From positions 1,684,001-1,748,000 of the forward strand of contig OY987305.1 of NCBI GenBank assembly GCA_963920635.1: a stretch of DNA of 64,000 nt, read 5' to 3'. Numbering within the stretch: position 1 is the stretch's first letter; each line of letters starts with the position of its first letter. Both the position numbers and the translations under genes were made by a program. Below, in pieces: positions 57,300 through 64,000 of this stretch. The DNA comes from Pseudeuparius sepicola (lineage: Eukaryota; Arthropoda; Insecta; Coleoptera; Anthribidae). The notes below the pieces were generated by a model that saw nothing but the letters and a program-made list of their open reading frames with translations, made no database searches and had not been told where the DNA came from.

Positions 57300-57752
57300 A
57301 CGAAAAGTTTCTCGGTAATTTTAAAAATAAATTATTGATGGTTCAAAAATTAAACCTTTGTAGAATTTTCCGATGAATTCTAATATTTATGATGTCAGAC
57401 TTAATATACCTACAGGGCGTAAAAAGGTGTTTCTCGGCAATTTTAAAGATAAACGGATGGTTCAAAAACTAAGCTTGTCTAGAATTTTCAGAGGAATTCG
57501 AATATGGCGTCAGACTTGATATACAGAGCGTTGTTAAAAAGTGTTTCTGGTTAATTTTAAAGAGAAACTGAGGGTTCAAAAATTAAACTTGTGTAGAATT
57601 TTCCCAGGAATTCGAATATGACGTCAGACTTAATATACCTACAGGGCCTTGTTAAAAAATTGCTTCTCGGTAATTTTAAATGGTTCAAAATTGAACTTGT
57701 GTAGGTAGAATTTTCCGAGGAATTCGAACAGATGTCGATCTTGATATAGGTA
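57300..57752. repeat. Four tandem units of about 115-120 bp
   Basis: Each unit: TTTCTCGG-AATTTTAAA, ATGGTTCAAAAA-TAA, TTGTGTAGAATTTTCCGAGG, AATTCGAATATG-CGTCAGA, CTTAATATACCTACAGGGC. Units begin near 57309, 57430, 57545 and 57663. Confidence 0.75.
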
Positions 57753-59168
57753 CATAAGAAAAAAACACCCCATAACTTAAGTGTATGTGTGGACAAAAAT
57801 ATAGGATTGGGTGATAACAAAAGAAAAAAATGATTAATACTTGCGTATTACTCCGGTTGCTTATGTTAGAGTATAGGTATATTTATTTTACAATAAAAAA
57901 ATAAAAATGACCCGATATCCAAAAAAAATATGTATGACCTGTTTTCCTACCTCTTAACAATCTAAACTCTTCCCGCCATCAAACCAATTACCTATAGGTA
58001 CTTGTCTCCTATGTAGGTTACGCTCTTATTCTATATATGTTACGGACGAAAACGAATAAATACGTCTGTAACTTATACAGAGGTGTTCGGCAAGCCGAGC
58101 GCTTTTTCTTGTCGGTAACATATGAAAATGCGTCCCGCACAGCTTATCAGTCGAGTTTTGCGAGCAAAAAACACGCCCCGCCCCCCGCCAACGAGTGACG
58201 AACCTAGCCGAATACACGGCGGCGCGCCGCCCAGCCATGGCTATGTCTACTAAAACGGTGAAAGTACGGTATAGGTCTGTGGTACAAGATAAGTTTATGA
58301 AGAAGTTTGGCAATGGCGCAATCATTGCTTTGTTTAAATTTCTATTACTAACTCAGACAAATAATGTTACTAAACATTTTTTTTATCTTGGCAGGGTCTG
58401 TATTGTATTGAATTATTAGTCCATGTTTACTATTTGTTGTCTGAGATTAAAACTTATTAAATTCAAATAAATAAAAAGCTATGTATTAATTATTAAGAAG
58501 TTATAAATGGCCACAAAAGGTAGGGAAAATAATAAATCAGTTGAGTAATTGGTTGCATTTATCTTTTTCGCTGTCTTTTCGTTACTTCTCACGTTTTTTC
58601 TGCCCGCCAAGCCTTTCGCGATATTAAGGGCACGGGCACATTCTGTAAACAACTTTATGTTGATTAAAAAAGGTTTCTCTGTCACCATTTTCACTTTGGG
58701 CGGGTTGATCTGGATTATAAAGAATGAAATGGAGAAAATTAAATTCGAAATAAATTAGATGGGATGGTTATGCAGACCTGGTTAGTCATGTCACATAAAA
58801 ATGTGTTTACCAAAATATTCATTATTTAATTGCCAACGCACTCTGGATGGTATACTTCCACGGGCGTAGCCAAGGGGGGGGGGGGGTTTCGGGGGTTCAA
58901 ACCCCCCCGAAATAAGCAAAATATTACCTAATATTATACCGAAAAAATACGAGGAGTGAAGAGTTAAATTATTATTACGTTTGAATATATGTAGTAATAG
59001 TAGCGCCTAGCGCCATCTTTTGACGAGAGGCAGACGCAGTTGCAGCCGAACTATTTTGTATTGTAGGGACACTTTGCGTTGTTTCTCGATTATTCGCCAC
59101 GCCCCTCGGTAGAAATGAGCGGAACTTTGTGGAAGTTCGTGGAAGTTTCTGGACGGCTACTGGGCTGC

Positions 59169-59176
59169 TATATAAG
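59169..59176 (+). promoter_or_regulatory. TATA box of the hAT element
   Basis: CTATATAAGCGGC, with an initiator-like CGGCAGTATT about 30 nt downstream (59205-59212). A GTAAGTGAG donor follows at about 59285, so the transposase mRNA may begin with a spliced leader. Confidence 0.6.
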
Positions 59177-59364
59177 CGGCGCCGCGGCGCGTGACCGCGC
59201 TTACGGCAGTATTGTTCCATGCGAACTCGAAGCGAATAAAAGTGAAAAGTGGTGAATGAATAGTGAAGAGAATTAAGTGTACCGTGTAAGTGAGTAATTT
59301 AAGTGCGCTGTTATTCGATGACCTTGTTAAGGATAGATACGTGAATCATTATTACTGTCGAAAA

Positions 59365-59532
59365 ATGGAGGGGAAAAAAAGGAAGGGTGATAAACTTAAA
59401 GGTATTGACTACTGGAAAAAGTGGTGTAGTCAAGGTCAAGGGGTTTCTAATAAAGAAACAAATTTGGATTTAGCTATCAAAGCTTCAGCTACCTTGCATG
59501 CTGATAAGAAGACTGCCTACCCCGAAATCTAG
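59365..59532 (+). pseudogene. hAT transposase, N-terminal fragment
   Basis: ATG at 59365 opens MEGKKRKGDKLKGIDYWKKW, a Lys-rich start of the kind seen in ZMYM1/DUF4371-type hAT transposases. After about 40 residues it runs into the deletion junction near 59500-59530 and stops. DNA-binding finger and catalytic core are absent. Confidence 0.5.
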
Positions 59533-59797
59533 TTTGGAATGCCTAGATATGTGCGATAAAAACCTTTATCCTAATATTTACACATTACTACAAATCTTGG
59601 CTACCATTCCTGTATCCACTGCTACCCCAGAAAGGTCCTTCTCGAGCCTAAGGAGACTGAAAAACTATTTACGAAACACTACAAGTGAAAACAGACTTAA
59701 TGGTTTGGCTCTAATGAACATTCACTATGGAACAGAAATTCATGCAGATGAAGTAGTGGATATATTTAAAAGAAAAAGCCGAAGATTTCTTCTTTAA
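59498..59797 (+). pseudogene. hAT transposase C-terminal dimerisation domain
   Basis: A continuous frame with LYPNIYTLLQILATIPVSTA, PERSFSSLRRLKNYLR and NRLNGLALMNIH: the conserved hAT C-terminal dimerisation region. It ends at TAA after RRFLL. It is in a different frame from the N-terminal piece, so the element cannot make a joined protein here; the two frames overlap at 59498-59532. Confidence 0.88.
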
Positions 59798-60284
59798 TGG
59801 TTTTAGATTTAGCGCAGAGGAACGAAATTAATTTATCCATTTCATTTAAAGTTAAGAACTTTATAAATATGTCGTAGTTTTTCGGATGAATATATAGATA
59901 TTAAATTTCATGTAAGTATATTTTTGTTGTTTTATTTACTTCTCAAACTAAACCCCCCCCAAAACTAAATCCTGGCTACGCCCGTGTATACTTCAGCCAA
60001 GAATAATTGAAAAAAATGCAAATACTTAGAGGCAAAACTATTGATTTTAGGTATGTAGTTGTTTAGACAAAGTCGACATAAAATTTAGTAGGGAGTTCAA
60101 TTTTAATTGTATTATGTGATTCACGTAAGTGGTTCATTAGAAGTTTACGGGGAAGGAGTTCGAATTTTGATTTGAAATTTTGGTTACTTATATAACAGGC
60201 GGTAAACTTTCTTTCTAAAATATTTTCAACTTCCGATCACTTCCGGTTATACCGGAAGTCGATAGCAACTTTGTTATTTCAAAT

Positions 60285-60547
60285 AGAACACCCTATATAT
60301 TATTACACCATTTGGTTCCCTATTAAGTTCCAAATCTTTTTTCTGAATATAATGTGTACCCTATTCCTAACCCTTTTCGAGATATTCGCAAATTTTTGAT
60401 TTTTTTGAGTGTTGCAGCCATCGACCATAGTGATGATAACTTTGAAATTTATGAATCTGGAAAACTGAAATTTTGGACTGTCGTAGGCGAAAGTCAACTT
60501 TATTAAATGGTCTGTATGCCATTTCAAACATTATACAGGGTGTTATA
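60285..60547. mobile_element. Short element with AACACCCTATA/TATACAGGGTGTT ends
   Basis: GAACACCCTATATAT at the left, ATTATACAGGGTGTTATAT at the right; related AAATAGAACCCATATTTTTT sequence follows at 60586. Ends are short and the call tentative. Confidence 0.4.
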
Positions 60548-60549
60548 TA

Positions 60550-62120
60550 ATATCAACATCGAAAAATTGAAAAAATCTCGTTTTTTCAAATAGAACCCAT
60601 ATTTTTTTATTGCACCATTGAAATGCTTGTGAAAGACCGTTCAAAAAGATGTAACACACTATGTGTCTAAATGAAGCGGTTGCTTCGTTATTAATTTAGT
60701 AGGTTTTTTGTTTTCCCCCAGCAACAGCTTTCTTTCCGTTTTTGCTCTTCTTGGGTAGAACTAAATAACACTCTCTCTCGCCGCCTCGATATATATTAAA
60801 AGAGCAAGGCAGCTGTGCAACAGATTGTACATTAGAGCAATTTTATTATGAAATGTCCAACGCTCCACCGCCTCTACACTCGAAGCTATCAGACCATGCC
60901 ACCCCAAAAGCCAGTGCCGTTTCGTACGTTCTCGTTTAATGCTAGCTTCAAAATTTATTAATAGACCCACAAAGATATAAAATATTTTTAATGATTTGGG
61001 ATTAAACTATTACTTAATCGTAAATCATTGCATTAGTCCTAAAGAAGACACTATGGTTTGTGATTAATATAGACTGGTTGATCCTATAGCAATGACGCGA
61101 AAAAAAGATTAAAAATTAAATTATTAATCCTAAATGGAACACTGTGAGTTATTTGCCCGGCAATAAAGCTTTTATATTATATTTTGTAACAATCCCAAAT
61201 AAAACACTGTGGTTTGTGATTAATATACAATGATTTACGATTAATCTTATGCGCCGCGTGAAACGTTTTAAGCGCCGCTCGGCCAAAAACACGTTTCATA
61301 TTTTGTAATCATTGGGTTAATCCTAAATAAAGCACTGTGATTTATGATTAATATACAATGATTTACGATTAATCTTATGCGCCGCGTGGCGGTATAGCGC
61401 GTTTTATTTTTTTTTCTGGAGGAATTGTGAAATTTCAGCGATTTCGAAACAAAACCTTTCGTCCTGCTGGGACAAAAACCATTGTTTAGCTGCGCATATG
61501 AGCGCAATTACAGGCTAATAATTGGTCAATTAACCGAGTAAATTGCTGCCGATCGATAAGGACTCGGTAATTATCGTCGTCAAAAAAACGTTTTTGAGGT
61601 TGAATTTACAGCAGTGAATTCTTCCCGCCGCCTATGGCGGAGGGTCTGACCGATGAATGGAACTATTTAATTCGGGGGCGTCGAGGGTGGCTCTGCGCCA
61701 GGGCCGTATTCGAGGGACGGCGCGGCGTGGGCGTCATTCGCCGGCAAAGTAGTGAAACGGCAGTCGGGTTTTTCGACGATTTCTCAATCGTATTTCCACG
61801 TCGGAAATAAAATAGAACGACTTTTTCACGCTTCCGTGCGAAAACACGGGACCGCACAGGACGATAAAAACTCGCCGAGGCGAATTAAGAAAGAAAATAT
61901 GTAATAATTAACCGGTTGAATTCAATAACAAATAATATATTTCAATTTGCAAATTATTTTATTTCCAAAGAAAATAGACAAGTGGCAATTTGAGTGCAGT
62001 TATTGCAATTAAAAGCATACTGCAATTATTTTTTCATTAATTTAAACAAATTATTTGTATTATTATAATTATAATTTGGCCAAAGTTTATCAGCATCTTA
62101 TAATTTTTTCATCCAAGTCA
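60550..62120. other. Intergenic with a dispersed GATTAATATA word, no gene seen
   Basis: TTTGTGATTAATATACAATG and TACGATTAATCTTATGCGCC recur at about 61211-61258 and 61329-61386 (118-bp period), with a related word at 61050. 61620-61860 is GC-richer but gives only an unrecognised minus frame. Confidence 0.4.
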
Positions 62121-62130
62121 CGTTGATTTA

Positions 62131-62286
62131 TTAGTTGCTGTCATTAATAGGCACATACATTTTCTGAATACGGTCCTGCGTCAAACCACCGTGCATCCTA
62201 CACATTTCGCTAAGCCCTTCTGTGTGTACATTGTACAATGCAGTTTCACAAAAATGTCTAACTTCCACTCCTGTGGCATATACCAT
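62131..62286 (-). pseudogene. Unrecognised C-terminal coding fragment
   Basis: The minus strand from an ATG gives 51 residues (MVYATGVEVRHFCETALYNV at the start, MCRMHGGLTQDRIQ later) ending TAATAAA, a stop overlapping a poly(A) signal. Composition looks like real protein. Just upstream a 19-bp unit is triplicated and throws the frame, so the fragment is probably broken. The family is unknown to me. Confidence 0.35.
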
Positions 62287-62332
62287 CAGAATGGGCATAT
62301 ACCATCAGAATGGGCATATACCATCAGAATGG
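62276..62332. repeat. Three exact copies of a 19-bp unit
   Basis: GCATATACCATCAGAATGG three times in tandem. The unit length is not a multiple of three, so it disrupts the minus-strand frame it overlaps. Confidence 0.95.
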
Positions 62333-62814
62333 GGCTATTTTAGAACATTTTCAAGAAATATCTATTTGCTATAATAAGGCCCATGTTCTCTATTTCTCCT
62401 ATTATTGCTCAATATATAGTGGATGTATGTTTGTAAAAGCTTTCTTTTAATGTGGTATTTTTAAACAAGTACTTTGACAATATAATTTGTTGTACCTATA
62501 CCCATTGATAAAACTGATGAAATTTTAATTTATTTTTTAGTATTTTTTTTATTAATTAGCTATTAAAAAATCTTAATTAAATTAATATCTTAATTACAAT
62601 ATTCTTATCATAGTAACAAAATCGATATTAACCATATTTTAGCTTTAAATAACCGAATTATTGTCAAATCAAATACATCCAACTTTACCTCAAAATAATT
62701 TAATTAAATTAAAGCAAATTCTTATAGAAAACTTTCACCTATCCTGTCAAATTATTAAACAAAATTGTATTTAATACAAGGAATGTCATAACTCATAACA
62801 ATAATATTAATAGT

Positions 62815-63418
62815 AATTCTCACTTGCAGAATAATGCTCCTTTTATTAATAAAACCTTTTACAGATCTTTTCCTTACATTCATGACTTAACACCAAAAAT
62901 TATTAAGATTTTTCATGGTGAAAATGTAAAGATTGCTTTAAAAAAGTCAACCCTGTTGGAAATCTATACACAAAATTAAAAGACCCAACACCAACTCTAA
63001 ATCAATACAATTTAGTAATTGTATTCCATATTCTAATTGTTATAAAAAATATATTGGCCAAATCTCGAAAAAATATGAAAAACAGGATATCTCAACTTAA
63101 AAATTAAGCTCGACTAAATAAAAACTCTTCTGCTTTATGTGAACACGTCATAAACACAGGTCATATTGCTAAATTCAATCAAGTTGCCATTAAAAAAAAA
63201 GAATGCAACATAAATAAGGGACTTTTTCTAGGAATGATTGAAATTAATAAAGAAGATAGTCCAATGAATAAAAAGACTGATATCAATGATATAAGCTCAA
63301 TTTATTCTTACATCTTATCAAAGAAAAAAAAATGTTGTTTACTAATAATGTACCTACTATACTTTGTATATACCGTATCCCAGCTTTCTTTCGATCTGAT
63401 ATTCCTGCTATAACCTTA
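62815..63418 (+). pseudogene. Penelope-like retroelement, 3' fragment with GIY-YIG endonuclease
   Basis: The frames give FYRSFPYIHDLTPKIIKIF (linker), then LYTKLKDPTPTL after a shift, and IPYSNCYKKYIGQ (the YIG of GIY-YIG). After another shift come MKNRISQLKN-stop, NSSALCEHVINTGHIAKF and LGMIEINKED. These match the linker and GIY-YIG nuclease of Penelope-like elements. At least two shifts and one stop; the reverse transcriptase domain is absent. Confidence 0.75.
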
Positions 63419-63419
63419 G

Positions 63420-63890
63420 AATAAATCGCCAAAGTTTCGTTTTTCCCAATGACGTCAGAACCTTATAGACAGGTTTGTTTTGATAAACGCTTGACGCCCA
63501 GAACTAATCACAATCTAAGCGCTCCATTAAATTATTCAGAAAATGTCGCAAAATTGTCAGAAATTGCCCCTTTTTGTCGAGCCCTAGCGAACTTATTTCG
63601 ACTCTGCTGGCGTCGTTAGACCATCCCCCGAGTCTTCAGGTGAGGTTCCGATGCTTCCGGCGCCCCCAAACAAGAAAAAACATGCGATATCTAAGTGTGA
63701 TTCTGGAGGAACTATAACCGGGAATCACCGGGTGTATAGTTGGTTGACGGTTGACTTTCTGTCTTTGTAGCATGTTTTTAGAGTAGTATAGATATATCTA
63801 TATCTATCTATCTTGGAGTGAAAATAAAGGGCATTTTAATAACGGGGCACCACGTCTATACGTTTTGACGTCATTGGTTTTTCCAAAATA
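63420..63890. other. No gene seen
   Basis: Short non-repetitive stretch with a TATATCTATATCTATCTATC microsatellite at about 63792. No supported coding frame. Confidence 0.3.
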
Positions 63891-63897
63891 TCTAGTA

Positions 63898-64000
63898 CCT
63901 ACCTAAGCCATACCTTTTTTCAAAAACCCACAAGGCGCGTTAAATTTGGCCCACAAAACTACAATTATTTCCCCATTTAACCTTCCTTCTATCTCCGCTA
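63898..64000. mobile_element. Edge-truncated fold-back arm
   Basis: TTTTTCAAAAACCCACAAGG...TTATTTCCCCATTTAACCTT resembles the right arm of the 9610/47018 family (AAATCCAAAAGGGGCATTAG...TTTCCCCATTTAACCTTTG). It runs off the window end. Confidence 0.45.

Larger units (their letters stand above)
56131..58276. mobile_element. 2.1-kb element with roughly 220-bp inverted ends
   Basis: Arms 56160-56375 and 58025-58276 mirror each other: GTTACAGACGTATTTATTCG, AAGAAAAAGCGCTCGGCTTG, CATATGTTACCGACAAG, and TACCGTA(A/C)TTTCACCG near the ends. The outer right end reads CGGTATAGGTCTGTG; the left end carries a 30-bp perfect palindrome (AAGCACAGACCTATA and complement, 56131-56160). Inside are a short 5' exon at 56521, a four-unit 115-bp tandem repeat and AT-rich filler. 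Probably a deleted DNA transposon. Confidence 0.7.
58859..59986 (+). mobile_element. hAT-family element, internal deletion derivative, 8-bp TSD
   Basis: Terminal inverted repeats CACGGGCGTAGCCAAGG and CCTGGCTACGCCCGTG. An exact 8-bp duplication TATACTTC lies at 58851-58858 and 59987-59994, the hallmark of hAT insertion. Poly-G/poly-C tracts lie just inside both ends. It carries its own TATA box (59169) and two partial transposase frames. The clean duplication and ends suggest a fairly recent insertion. Confidence 0.95.

Overview
The window is animal nuclear DNA, most likely from an insect. It is AT-rich, with split genes, canonical GT-AG introns, a tandem 5S rDNA cluster and a dense load of terminal-inverted-repeat transposons. 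I cannot fix the order from the sequence alone. There is no operon structure and nothing bacterial or phage-like. Protein names and exon joins come from reading frames, splice phase and recognised family motifs. No database search was run.

One complete protein-coding gene is present: a makorin (RING/CCCH zinc-finger E3 ubiquitin ligase) on the minus strand from 29.3 to 9.3 kb. Seven coding exons join in phase to give a 520-residue protein: 29303-29212, 29073-28798, 27326-26970, 25475-25268, 24491-24280, 20180-19907 and 9414-9271. A second candidate terminal exon at 15405-14275 also follows exon 6 in phase. It would replace the canonical 47-residue C-terminus with a 376-residue, very acidic, internally repetitive tail. 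Upstream, at 29.6-32.0 kb, lies a four-copy tandem array of about 600-640 bp units. Three units carry a minus-strand CCAAT box followed by a GTAAGT donor, and an acceptor-like site lies 8 nt before the makorin ATG. This suggests duplicated promoter/leader exons. A further exon at 32.4-32.7 kb could add about 50 residues in frame at the N-terminus.

The most unusual structure is in makorin intron 5. It is almost filled by about 13 copies of a 308-bp satellite (20.25-24.17 kb). Read on the plus strand, each copy encodes an acidic Asn-Ile-Ala/Asp-Glu peptide clearly related to the acidic alternative exon, which is coded on the minus strand. A diverged lone unit lies at 15.6-15.98 kb and a fragment at 24.74 kb. 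A gene-embedded satellite and an alternative coding exon therefore share ancestry.

The rest is mainly intergenic and repeat-rich. Many fold-back elements, often with TACAGGGTG-like ends, occur singly or nested (3.1, 6.9, 7.8, 9.6, 16.1, 17.2, 18.5, 25.5, 33.4 and 47.0 kb). Two contain the decayed C-terminal part of a mariner-like transposase. Other elements are a hAT deletion derivative with an exact 8-bp target duplication (58.86-59.99 kb), a Penelope-like GIY-YIG fragment (62.8-63.4 kb), a decayed DDE transposase (42.8-43.5 kb), a THAP-domain relic (40.9 kb), a 2.1-kb element with roughly 220-bp inverted ends (56.1-58.3 kb), and very short palindromic insertions flanked by 7-8 bp repeats. 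Seven 5S rRNA genes in 410/411-bp tandem units occupy 52.3-55.1 kb, plus strand. A damaged tRNA-Pro-like gene lies at 11.55 kb.
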